Program-made: the position numbers and the translations under genes
Assembly (NCBI GenBank): GCA_963840095.1
Contig: CAWIXN010000004.1
Location: 496,001-560,000 of the forward strand
DNA from: DATBGO01 sp963840095
Lineage (GTDB): Bacteria; Actinomycetota; Actinomycetes; Streptosporangiales; Streptosporangiaceae
Direction of reading: 5' to 3'
Length of the DNA: 64,000 nucleotides
Notes under the pieces: model-generated
Databases searched by the model: none
Told to the model about the DNA's origin: nothing
The model's input: the letters and a program-made list of their open reading frames with translations, nothing else
In this document: piece after piece, positions 16,503 through 25,030 of the stretch
How the letters are laid out: each line of letters opens with the position of its first letter
How positions within the stretch are numbered: the stretch's first letter is position 1

Positions 16503-17846
16503 TCACTGGCAGACCGGGTTCGGCGCGGCGGCGGGGCTGTGCGCTGCTGCATCGTTCCCCGCCCCTGACGGTCCGCGCAGCATGCCCAGCCCGAGCAGGC
16601 AGATCGCGGTCGCCGTCGCCCCGCAGCAGGCAGCGAACGCATATCCCCAGTGCGGGCCGGCCACGTCAATGATGTGCCCGGCGGCCGCCGAGCCGCCCGC
16701 CACCCCGACCGAGATTGCGGAGCCTAGCCAGGTCAGCCCTTCGGTTCGGCGCTCGACGGGCGCCTGGCGCTCGATGAGGCCATAGCCGGCGATGAGCGTC
16801 GGCGAGATGGTCATTCCGCAGAAGAAGATCACCACTGCCAGCGACGTCAGCCCGGGCTGCGCCCAGAACGTCGCGACTCCGGCCACGGTGCAGCACAGCG
16901 TGACGATGAACCGGCGCTCCAGCCTGACCCGCCAGGTCCGCGACCCGTACCAGAGCCCACCGCAAGCGCTGCCCAGCGCATAGATCCCGAGGATGACGCC
17001 GGCCAGCGGCTTATGCCCCTGCCGCTGCGCGAAGTCCACCGTGGACAGGTCGATGGTCGCGAACATCGCGCCGACGAACAAGTAGACCGGCGCCAGCGTG
17101 ATCAGCCCCCGGGCCGGCATCGTGAACCTACGCGCTGCCGCCGCCGGCCCGGCTCGCGCAACGCCCCCGGCGCAGGCGTCCGCTCCGAGCCTGGTGTCGG
17201 CCCGGACGCGGGCGCGGGCCGGCGGCTCGCTGCGGCGCTGCGCGGCCAGCAGCAGCGTGCCGGCCACGCACGTCAGCATGGCCACGGCCACTCCGGCGGC
17301 CGGGTAGACCTCGGTGGCCAGCAGCGTCACCAGGGCCGGGCCGATCACGAAGATCATCTCGTCGGCCACCGACTCCAGGGAGAACGCGGTGTGCAGACGC
17401 GCCCGATCATCGATGATCGTGCTCCAGCGAGCCCGGACCATCGGGCCGAGGGACGGCATGGATGCGCCCGAGAAGGCGCCGGCCACGAGTAGCGCCCATA
17501 GCGGGGCCCCTAGCTCGGCGCATGCCACGAATGTGGCCGTGCTGAGCGCGAACGACGCCGCCATCGGCCGCAGCACGCGGCGCTGTCCGAAGCGGTCGGC
17601 GAGCTTGGCTGCCTGCGGCGCGCAGACGGCATAACCGACCGATCCAGCCGCCGCCACCGTCCCGGCCAGCCCGTACTTGCCAGTGACCGCCGAGACCAGC
17701 AGCACCGTGCCAAGGCCGAACATCGACATCGACATCCGCCCCAGGAAGCCCGCGGCCGAGAAGCGCAGCGCACCGGGACTGCGGAGGATCGTTAGATAGG
17801 GATTGCCGTGCGCAGCCGCCCGATCTCCGTACTCCACCTGCGCCAA
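16503..17846 (-). CDS. MFS transporter
   Basis: A 447-residue major facilitator with about twelve hydrophobic segments and a central cytosolic loop rich in Arg and Ala. The loop between helices 2 and 3 shows the family-type motif AAKLADRFGQRRV. A GGAGG lies 6 bases before a TTG, chosen as start; a GTG three codons on is an alternative. Substrate unknown; efflux of a small molecule is the usual guess for this type. It is divergent from the transglycosylase gene with a 108-bp gap. Confidence 0.85.
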   Translation of the reverse strand: MAQVEYGDRAAAHGNPYLTILRSPGALRFSAAGFLGRMSMSMFGLGTVLLVSAVTGKYGLAGTVAAAGSVGYAVCAPQAAKLADRFGQRRVLRPMAASFALSTATFVACAELGAPLWALLVAGAFSGASMPSLGPMVRARWSTIIDDRARLHTAFSLESVADEMIFVIGPALVTLLATEVYPAAGVAVAMLTCVAGTLLLAAQRRSEPPARARVRADTRLGADACAGGVARAGPAAAARRFTMPARGLITLAPVYLFVGAMFATIDLSTVDFAQRQGHKPLAGVILGIYALGSACGGLWYGSRTWRVRLERRFIVTLCCTVAGVATFWAQPGLTSLAVVIFFCGMTISPTLIAGYGLIERQAPVERRTEGLTWLGSAISVGVAGGSAAAGHIIDVAGPHWGYAFAACCGATATAICLLGLGMLRGPSGAGNDAAAHSPAAAPNPVCQ

Positions 17847-17954
17847 CGCCAGCCTCCGCTAACGACGGTATACCTGGGTGACAAATGGTTTTCGGCCCAT
17901 GCGGTGGCCGGCCTCTTCAGCCCGGTACCGGCGCCCATTACAGTGGGCAGGGCA

Positions 17955-19118
17955 ATGGGACGTCTCACTTGGCGCAGGGCATCACGCGTCACCGTCGCCC
18001 CCGGTGGCGCGGCGCCAGCATTGCGGAATGTGGCGGCCTGCGCGGCGTTCGTGGTGCTCGCCTCGGGCGCGGCTGCCCCTGCGCAGGCGATGGTCTTTCC
18101 GGGCGGCGGTGGAGCGGTGCTCTCGGGCGCCGGGAGTGCTCGGGCGGCGGGCCATCTGCAGGCCAGCGCGACGTTCCGGCGGATTATCCTGCCGGACCTC
18201 CTGGTCGTGGTGCCGGCCGGGCTGACCAGCCGTGAGATCGCCAGCCTCGATAAGGCCGCTGATGTCCGGAACATGATCGTGTTTGATGGCGCGGAGATTA
18301 CCGCGGCCGGCCGGGCCGCCAGCGTCATCGGCGTGAACCCGGCTCAGCTCCGCTCCTGGGTGCCGCTGCGCACCGCCTCGGATCAGGCGCTGTGGACCAT
18401 GCTGGCCGATGGCGGGTTCGTGGCGTCGCCCGCCGCGCGGGCCAGGCTCGGCCTGCGCCCGGGCAGGTCCTATCAGCTGGCCGGCGCCAGCAGGCAGCAG
18501 GTGATGTTCGGCGCCGCGGCATCGCTGGGCGTCGCGGGCGTGGACCTGGTGGTCAATAGCGCTACCTCGGCCAAGCTTGGCCTGGTACGCCGGGTCGCCG
18601 CGCTGATCAGCGCGCCTGGCGCGGGCATGACGGTGCTGACGGCCAGGGTCAGGGCCATTCTCGGGAGCTCCGCGCGGATCGTGAGCCTGCGCCAGCAGCA
18701 GCTGCCGGTCGCCAGCGTGTCAGGAAACCAGCTGCCCAGCACCTACCTTGAGCTGTTCAAGGCGTCGGCTGCGCGGTACTGCCCGGGGCTGTCCTGGACA
18801 GTCCTGGCTGCCATCGGCCAGATCGAGAGCGCTGATGGGACCGACGTCGGGCCGTCGAGCGCTGGAGCGCTCGGCCCGATGCAGTTCCTGCCGTCTACCT
18901 GGGAGATATGGGGCACCGACGGGTTCGGACAGACAGGCCCGCCGGACATCATGAACCCCTATGACGCGGTGCCGTCGGCGGCGCGGCTGCTGTGCGCGGA
19001 CGGCGCGGCGGCCGGCGGTCGCTCGCTGGCGGGGGCGATCTTCGACTACAACCACGCCAACTGGTACGTCAGCGAGGTCCTGGCGCTGGCCGAGCAGTAC
19101 GCCACCGACTACAGCTGA
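17955..19118 (+). CDS. Secreted lytic transglycosylase
   Basis: A 387-residue exported peptidoglycan hydrolase. A twin-Arg-containing basic start and a hydrophobic run (VAACAAFVVLASGAAAPAQA) form a signal peptide of about 48 residues. A domain of about 200 residues without clear family follows. The C-terminal third is a goose-lysozyme/SLT-type fold with the catalytic Glu in AIGQIESADGTD, then AGALGPMQFLPSTW and the closing IFDYNHANWYVSEVL. Start chosen at the ATG behind a GGGCAGGG stretch; upstream frame overlaps the divergent MFS gene. Confidence 0.88.
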   Translation: MGRLTWRRASRVTVAPGGAAPALRNVAACAAFVVLASGAAAPAQAMVFPGGGGAVLSGAGSARAAGHLQASATFRRIILPDLLVVVPAGLTSREIASLDKAADVRNMIVFDGAEITAAGRAASVIGVNPAQLRSWVPLRTASDQALWTMLADGGFVASPAARARLGLRPGRSYQLAGASRQQVMFGAAASLGVAGVDLVVNSATSAKLGLVRRVAALISAPGAGMTVLTARVRAILGSSARIVSLRQQQLPVASVSGNQLPSTYLELFKASAARYCPGLSWTVLAAIGQIESADGTDVGPSSAGALGPMQFLPSTWEIWGTDGFGQTGPPDIMNPYDAVPSAARLLCADGAAAGGRSLAGAIFDYNHANWYVSEVLALAEQYATDYS

Positions 19119-19187
19119 GCCTGGCGGCCCGCGCCGCATGTGACACCCGCCTGCGCCCGCGGCCCGCTCCTGCCTGCCGTCCGGCCC

Positions 19188-19297
19188 CTGGGGCGCTTGC
19201 TGTCCCGCCCTGGGGCGCCTGCTGTCCGGCCCTGGGGCGCTTGCTGTCCGGCCCTGGGGCGCTTGCTGTCCGGCCCTGACGCGCCTGCCATCCGGCC
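19188..19297. repeat. 22-bp tandem repeat x5
   Basis: Five tandem 22-bp units with the core ctggggcgcttgctgtccgg; the fifth is diverged. It lies between the transglycosylase and ferrochelatase genes, outside any credible CDS. Confidence 0.9.
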
Positions 19298-19411
19298 CGA
19301 GGTCCGCCATCTGGCCTTGGGGCCTGTCATCTGCCTCTGGGGCGCCGACAGCCCGGCCCGGCGGCACGCTAGACGACCCGCGCTGTCGCACCCGGCTGGT
19401 TGGATGGTGAC

Positions 19412-20455
19412 ATGCCGAGTTACGACGCCTTCCTGCTGGTCTCCTTCGGCGGTCCAGAGGCACCCGACGAAGTGATGCCCTTCCTGGAGAATGTCACCCG
19501 GGGCCGGGGCGTGCCTGCCGCCCGGCTAGCGCAGGTGGCCGAGCACTACTACGAGTTCGGCGGTGTTAGCCCGATCAATCAGCAGTGCCGGGACCTGCTG
19601 GCGGCGATCGGGAAGGATTTCGCGGCCACCGGCATCGACCTGCCCCTGTACTGGGGTAACCGGAACTGGGATCCGTACCTCGCTGACACCGTGGCCGCCA
19701 TGGCGGCCGACGGGGTGCGGTCCGCGACCGCCTTCGTGACCGCCGCCTACAGCTCCTACTCCAGCTGCCGTCAGTACCTCGACGACATTGCGCGGGCCAG
19801 GAAGCAGGTGGGAGAGACCGCTCCGAGGATCGAAAGGCTGCGCCCGTACTTCAACCACCCCGGTTTCATCGAGCCGCTGGCCGACGCCACCGCCGCGGCT
19901 ATTGAATCGCTGCCTGCGGCCGTCCGCCGCGACGCCGACCTGATCTTCACCGCGCACAGCATCCCGGCTGCGATGGCGGCCGCGAGCGGGCCGCGCGGCG
20001 GCGCTTATCCGGCACAGCTGACTGAGGCATCCCGGCTGATTGCCGAGCGGGTCCAGGCTCGATCCTGGCGGCTGGCCTATCAGAGCCGGAGCGGGCCGCC
20101 GACGCAGCCGTGGCTCGGCCCGGATGTCGGTGACTGCATCGGCGAGCTCGCCCAGGCTGGCTCCCGGGCCGTGGTGCTGATCCCGGTCGGTTTCGTCTCC
20201 GATCACCTGGAAGTGCGGTATGACCTCGATGTCGAGGGGGCTCAGGTGGCGGAGCGGCTGGGCCTGGCACTGGCCAGGGCGGCGACACCGGGCACGGATC
20301 CCCGTTTCGTATCCATGGTCACTGAGCTGGTGCGGGAGCAGCTTGAGGGATTGCCGCCCCGGGCAATTGGCACTGGCTGGCCCGCTGGCGGGTTCTGCAC
20401 CAGCGGATGCTGCGGTTCCGGCCGTCCGGCCGCGGGCCCCGGAGCGGCCAGATGA
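19412..20455 (+). CDS. hemH: Ferrochelatase
   Basis: A 347-residue chelatase inserting Fe(II) into a porphyrin; in actinobacteria the substrate is coproporphyrin III (CpfC naming). It starts LLVSFGGPEAPDEV, the metal-binding His is in FTAHSIP and the acidic partner in SDHLEVRYDLD. The C-terminus ends with CTSGCCGSG; together with an upstream Cys these would supply the [2Fe-2S] ligands known in actinobacterial enzymes. The stop overlaps the inositol phosphatase start by ATGA. A GTG-rich 5' stretch allows a start four codons earlier. Confidence 0.93.
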   Translation: MPSYDAFLLVSFGGPEAPDEVMPFLENVTRGRGVPAARLAQVAEHYYEFGGVSPINQQCRDLLAAIGKDFAATGIDLPLYWGNRNWDPYLADTVAAMAADGVRSATAFVTAAYSSYSSCRQYLDDIARARKQVGETAPRIERLRPYFNHPGFIEPLADATAAAIESLPAAVRRDADLIFTAHSIPAAMAAASGPRGGAYPAQLTEASRLIAERVQARSWRLAYQSRSGPPTQPWLGPDVGDCIGELAQAGSRAVVLIPVGFVSDHLEVRYDLDVEGAQVAERLGLALARAATPGTDPRFVSMVTELVREQLEGLPPRAIGTGWPAGGFCTSGCCGSGRPAAGPGAAR

Positions 20456-21267
20456 CCGGTCCGGATGACCTGCTCGACCTGGCGCGGCAGGCCGCAGCGG
20501 CGGCCGGCCGGCTTCTTGCCGAGCGGCGGCGGGGCGGCAACCCCGCCGTGGTGGCCACCAAGTCAAGCCCCACCGACGTCGTCACCGAGATGGATCGCGC
20601 GGCGGAACGGCTGATCAGGAGGATGATCGCGGCGGTCAGGCCAGGCGACGCGATCCTGGGCGAAGAGGGCGGCGAGACGGGCCAGGGGGCGGCGGTGCGC
20701 TGGATCGTGGACCCGCTCGACGGGACTGTCAATTACCTGTACGGCCTGCCCGACTGGGCGGTCAGCATCGCGGCCGAGGCGGAAGGCTCGATCGTGGCGG
20801 GCGCGGTCGTGGTGCCCGAGCGGGAGGAGGAGTTCAGCGCGGTACTTGGCGGCGGTGCCTGGCTGCGGGCCGCTGGCTCCGACCCGGTCCGCCTGCACTG
20901 CAACCAGCAGGTCCCCCTGGCCAAGGCACTGGTGGCGACGGGTTTCGGGTACGACGCACGGCGGCGCCGGGTCCAGGCCGAGGTGCTCGGCACGGTGCTG
21001 CCCGCGGTTCGCGACATCCGGCGCCGCGGATCGTGCGCGGTCGACCTGTGCTCGCTGGCGGCCGGGCACGTGGACGCATATTACGAGCGCGGAGTGAATT
21101 ACTGGGATATTGCCGCCGGCGGCCTGATCGCGAGGGAGGCCGGCGCCCAGGTCGGCGGCCTGAACGGCAAGGCGGCCGGTCCCTCGATGACGCTCGGGGC
21201 CGGGCCAGGCCTCTTCAGCGGCCTGCACGACTTGCTGGCCAGCCTGGACCCGGAGCGGGACGGCTGA
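20452..21267 (+). CDS. Inositol monophosphatase family protein
   Basis: A 271-residue Mg-dependent phosphatase of the IMPase/FBPase-like superfamily. Metal-binding motifs are visible: ILGEEGGE, the WIVDPLDGTVNY signature, and NYWDIAAGGLIAREAGA. Substrates in the family include inositol-1-phosphate, histidinol phosphate and 3'-phosphoadenosine 5'-phosphate; the sequence does not decide. It is translationally coupled to ferrochelatase by a 4-base overlap, a pairing also common elsewhere in actinobacteria (from memory). Confidence 0.92.
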   Translation: MTGPDDLLDLARQAAAAAGRLLAERRRGGNPAVVATKSSPTDVVTEMDRAAERLIRRMIAAVRPGDAILGEEGGETGQGAAVRWIVDPLDGTVNYLYGLPDWAVSIAAEAEGSIVAGAVVVPEREEEFSAVLGGGAWLRAAGSDPVRLHCNQQVPLAKALVATGFGYDARRRRVQAEVLGTVLPAVRDIRRRGSCAVDLCSLAAGHVDAYYERGVNYWDIAAGGLIAREAGAQVGGLNGKAAGPSMTLGAGPGLFSGLHDLLASLDPERDG

Positions 21268-21302
21268 TGGGCGAAGGCTGAGCGGGAAGGCGCGGCTGGC
21301 CG

Positions 21303-22601
21303 CTACTTCGTAAGGCTGCCGTCGGCCGTAGGTCCTGCCGCGCCGGTGAACCTGAATCGCAGCGAGCCTGACGGCTCCGGCCGGAGGGTGACGACCCCGT
21401 CGGCGCAGGTGCGCTGCCCGACGACGATCCCCTGATGCATGGTCAGGCCCCCGTTCACCTCGGACACCAGGCTGAGCCGCCCCGTGCAGGTAAACGCGGT
21501 GCCCGAGTAATGGATCTCGCCGGAGGTGGCGCCCGGCTTGAGCTTGACCCGGACGCTGAAGACATCAGCCTGCTGCCTGGCCTGGCCCGACCAGGACCCG
21601 GCCAGGGACGCCGGGATCGTCGCCCCAGGGGTCGCGGATGTGGTCCGGCGCGTGTCCGAACCACCCGCGGGGCGGGCGCCCGACGCCCGGCTGGCCGACG
21701 TCGGCGGCCCGGTGCTCTGATTCTGCAGCACGTGGACCGCGACAGCGATCGCCAGTACGCAGGCCATGATCCCGGCCACCCACCAGATGGCGACGGATCG
21801 GCCAGGCGCCCCCGGCGGTTCGCGTTCCGAAGCCTGGGCAGCGGGCCGGAACGCCGCGCTGACAGCCAGCCGTGACCCCTCCGCAAGCGGATCATCCCTC
21901 GGATCGTCGGTGCCCAGCAGGCTGAGCACGATGGACTGGGCAGACAGGCGGCCGGACGGGTCCTGGCCCAGGCACCGGGCGACCAGGCTGCGCAGCGGCT
22001 CGCTGAGGGTCGCCAGGTCCCCGCGGCCGGCGCCCGGGCGCCCAGTGGCCGCGAAAAGGACCGTCCGGGCCCAGGCCAGCATGTCGGCGGCGGGCGTGGC
22101 GCTCCCGTAAGGCGGCGTGACGCCGAACCCAATCACCCTCGGCCCGCTGGCCCCGATTACCACGTATTCCGGCCCGAACTGCCCGTGCACCAGCCCGGCC
22201 TGGTGGATGGCGGCCAGGCCGGTCGCGGTTCCCACGGCCAGGGCCGTCAGGCCGCTGTCCCTGAACGGCCCCTCGCTAGCGACGTGCTCGGCCAGCGAGG
22301 GCCCGGCGACGTACTCGCGCACCAGGTACGCCAGGCCATCGTCCAGGCCCGCATCGAGGATCCGGGCCGTGCAGTAGGGCGCGACGCGCCTGGCGGCCCT
22401 GGCCTCGGCGGTAAACCGGTCTCTGGCCGCGCCGTTGCTCGTCCAGTCCGCGTCGAGCAGGGTCAGGGTGACCTGGTTGCCGCTGGCCGTATCGGCCAGG
22501 AACACTGACCCCTGACCGGGCGTTTCCGCGATGCGCCCCGTCAGGCGGTAGCGGCCGGCGCGCCGGGGGTCGCTGGCATGCAATGGCGCGACATTGGGCA
22601 T
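21303..22601 (-). CDS. Membrane pseudokinase with extracytoplasmic domain
   Basis: A 432-residue single-pass protein. Residues about 15-240 follow the Ser/Thr kinase fold (YRLTGRIAETPGQGSVFLA at the P-loop, then YLVREYVAGPSLAEHV), but key residues are lost. The region of the invariant Lys reads QVTLTLLDADW, the HRD motif is LVHGQFGPEYV and the DFG site is VIGFGVTPP. It should therefore not phosphorylate. A TM helix is at about 270-292 (IWWVAGIMACVLAIAVAV) and an outward domain of about 140 residues ends the protein. Start chosen at the second ATG. It is divergent from DUF4193; in mycobacteria such pseudokinases act as scaffolds. Confidence 0.82.
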   Translation of the reverse strand: MPNVAPLHASDPRRAGRYRLTGRIAETPGQGSVFLADTASGNQVTLTLLDADWTSNGAARDRFTAEARAARRVAPYCTARILDAGLDDGLAYLVREYVAGPSLAEHVASEGPFRDSGLTALAVGTATGLAAIHQAGLVHGQFGPEYVVIGASGPRVIGFGVTPPYGSATPAADMLAWARTVLFAATGRPGAGRGDLATLSEPLRSLVARCLGQDPSGRLSAQSIVLSLLGTDDPRDDPLAEGSRLAVSAAFRPAAQASEREPPGAPGRSVAIWWVAGIMACVLAIAVAVHVLQNQSTGPPTSASRASGARPAGGSDTRRTTSATPGATIPASLAGSWSGQARQQADVFSVRVKLKPGATSGEIHYSGTAFTCTGRLSLVSEVNGGLTMHQGIVVGQRTCADGVVTLRPEPSGSLRFRFTGAAGPTADGSLTK

Positions 22602-22893
22602 ACATCGTCTCCGCGAGGTCATGCAGGCCCGGGATGAGGTGCGGTTCGTACCATACGCACGTTGTGCCGGTTAGCGGCAGCGATCGAGCAAGTTACCGAC
22701 GAGTAAAGATACGAGGAAGAGCCACAGGCGCCACGGGGGACTCTGGCGGCGACACGAACCAATGTAGCGACCCGCTACGTGTACCTGACGCCGGGACGTG
22801 ACAGAATTCCCCGCCGGAATCGGGCACAACCAAGCCTCCCCGAGCGTTACATCCGCGCGACGAGGCAAAGAAAGATGGAGGGGTAAGGGCCAG

Positions 22894-23193
22894 ATGGCTA
22901 CCGACTACGACAGCCCGAGGAAGACAGACGACGAGCTCACCGAGGACAGCCTGCAGGAACTCCAGGCCCGCCGGATGGACAAGTCATCCACAGCGATCGA
23001 TATCGACCCGGACGATGTGGCCGAGTCGCTCGAGCTGCCAGGTGCTGACCTATCGAACGAGGAACTCTCGTTCCGGGTGATCCCGCGCCAGGCTGACGAG
23101 TTCACCTGCTCAAGCTGCTTCCTTGTGCACCACCGGAGCCAGCTCGCGGAGACCCGCGGCGGCCAGCTTGTCTGCCGGGAGTGCGCGGCCTAG
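22894..23193 (+). CDS. DUF4193 family protein
   Basis: A 99-residue acidic actinobacterial protein. It starts MATDYDSPRKTDDEL, has a conserved middle (IDIDPDDVAESLELPGADL) and ends with a zinc-ribbon-like pair CSSC and CREC. The family is nearly universal in actinobacteria and its function is unknown. Start chosen at the ATG after AAGGGCCAG; the upstream in-frame GTG extension is in the promoter region. Confidence 0.9.
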   Translation: MATDYDSPRKTDDELTEDSLQELQARRMDKSSTAIDIDPDDVAESLELPGADLSNEELSFRVIPRQADEFTCSSCFLVHHRSQLAETRGGQLVCRECAA

Positions 23194-23723
23194 CCTGTCC
23201 GCGATGACCGGCTGGGCTGCCCGGCAGGCGGCTCGCGGCCGCCACGTCAGTGGCGCGACCACGCGAGCCGCTTGGGGCTGCGCGAAAACGGTTGGTAGCC
23301 GTCCGGCAAATCGGCAATGGCGCTGAATGTCCTGATTGGTAACCTCAAAGAAGAATCCGGCGGCTTTGCGGTCCGTCTGGCCACTGTCCACGCAGACGGC
23401 GGGGACCAAGTCGGGTGCAGAAGACCACTGGAAGGCTCGCAGGCGGCCGCGAGATCAGCCCTTTCGACGAGTCGGCCGGGCTGCACCGCGCCGCGCCGAG
23501 CTTCCTGACCGGCGGGATCTGTCCGCCGACCCGGTCACGGCGCACGACCCGGCCGCCGCGGATGCGGAATTGCGCCGGGTCCCTGCGCGGGTAGCGGGCG
23601 GTGATTGCGGCCCAGCGCCAAGACCGGAAGTTCTCCCGCCCACCGCGCTCTGCAGCCTGGCCTGCGGAAGCGTTACGCATCGTTGCGGGAGGACAACTCC
23701 CGCCGGGCAGAGAGGACGGACCC
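23194..23723. other. 530-bp spacer without a clear gene
   Basis: Between DUF4193 and xylA. Short frames exist on both strands but lack motifs and have ordinary antisense composition. The xylA ribosome site (GAGGA) lies at its right end. No operator with recognisable symmetry seen. Confidence 0.5.
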
Positions 23724-24887
23724 GTGACCGCAGATCCCTATATCCCCTCGCGTGCGGACCATTTCTCGTTCGGTATCTGGACCGTCGGCTGGCAGGGCGT
23801 GGACGTCTTCGGCACCGCGGTGCGCCCGCCGATGCCGGCCGAACGCGCGGTGGCCAAGCTGGCCGAGATCGGCGCGTACGGCGTGAACTTTCACGACAAC
23901 GACGTGTTCGCCTTCGAGGCCACCAATGCCGAGCGGGACGAGCGGATCGCGGCGTTCCGCAAGGCGCTCGACGAGACCGGGCTCGTCGTCACCACGGCCA
24001 CGACAAATCTGTTCGCGCACCCGATGTTCCGGGACGGCGGCTTGACGGCCAACGACCGGGACGTGCGCAGGTTCTCGCTGGCCAAGGTGATGCACAACCT
24101 GGATCTCGCGGCGCAGCTCGGCGCGAAGATCTACGTGTGCTGGGGGGGCCGGGACGGCGCCGAATCGGGCGCGGCCAAGGACGTGCGCGCTGCGCTCGAC
24201 CGGTACAAGGAGGCGTTCGATGTGCTCTGCCAGTATGTGCTGGATCAGGGCTACGACCTGAGGTTCGCGATCGAGCCCAAGCCGAACGAGCCGCGCGGCG
24301 ACATCCTGCTGCCCACGACCGGGCATGTCCTGGCGTTCATCCGCGAACTGGAGCATCCCGAACTCGCCGGGGTCAATCCCGAGGTCGGGCACGAGGAGAT
24401 GGCCGGACTCAACTACGCGCATGCCATTACCCAGGCCATGTGGCACGGCAAGCTGTTCCACATCGACCTCAACGGCCAGCACGGGCCGCGTTACGACCAG
24501 GACCTCAGGTTCGGTGCGGGCAACGCCCGCGGCGCATTCTGGGTTGTCGATGCGCTCGAGGCCGGTGGTTACGCCGGGCCGGTGCACTTCGATTTCAAGC
24601 CGCCGCGGTCGGAAGACGATGACGGCGTCTGGCGGTCGGCGGCTGCGTGCATGCGCAACTACCTAATCCTGCGGGAGAAGGTCCGCGCGTTCCGCGCCGA
24701 TCCGGAAGTTGCGGAGGCGGCGGCCGCCGCCCGGGTGCCCGACCTGTCGCTGCCGACCCTGGCCGAGGGCGAGACCTGGCGGGACATCAGGGATTTCGCC
24801 CCGGATACCGCGGCCCTCGGGGCCCGTGGCATGGGCTTCGAGCGGCTTGACCAGCTAGCGCTCGAGTACCTCTACGGGGTCCGCTGA
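23724..24887 (+). CDS. xylA: Xylose isomerase
   Basis: A 387-residue enzyme interconverting D-xylose and D-xylulose (also glucose/fructose). It has the actinobacterial class I length. Active-site stretches are YGVNFHDNDVF (catalytic His), AIEPKPNEPRGD (metal Glu), NPEVGHEEMAGLNY and FHIDLNGQHGPRYDQDLRFG. It starts at GTG with GAGGA 8 bases before it; the longer frame starting 123 bp upstream is noncoding. No xylB or xylose regulator is adjacent, so regulation is not visible. Confidence 0.95.
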   Translation: MTADPYIPSRADHFSFGIWTVGWQGVDVFGTAVRPPMPAERAVAKLAEIGAYGVNFHDNDVFAFEATNAERDERIAAFRKALDETGLVVTTATTNLFAHPMFRDGGLTANDRDVRRFSLAKVMHNLDLAAQLGAKIYVCWGGRDGAESGAAKDVRAALDRYKEAFDVLCQYVLDQGYDLRFAIEPKPNEPRGDILLPTTGHVLAFIRELEHPELAGVNPEVGHEEMAGLNYAHAITQAMWHGKLFHIDLNGQHGPRYDQDLRFGAGNARGAFWVVDALEAGGYAGPVHFDFKPPRSEDDDGVWRSAAACMRNYLILREKVRAFRADPEVAEAAAAARVPDLSLPTLAEGETWRDIRDFAPDTAALGARGMGFERLDQLALEYLYGVR

Positions 24888-25030
24888 CCCGCGGGCACCG
24901 GACACCGGTATATCGGCGGCCACGCCGGTGAGCGCCGCCAGCGGGGAGCCCGGACTTAGGCAGGCTGATAGGAGCCGGACGTCACCGGGATAATTGGGCT
25001 CTGGCGCCGATCAGGGAGGACCCGGGACTC

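Noticed and set aside
19188..19297. CRISPR array
   Set aside because: The 22-bp units are directly adjacent without spacers, so it is a plain tandem repeat; no cas gene is nearby.
23345..23680. 111-residue minus-strand frame before xylA
   Set aside because: No motifs, no ribosome site, Arg-rich composition typical of antisense frames.
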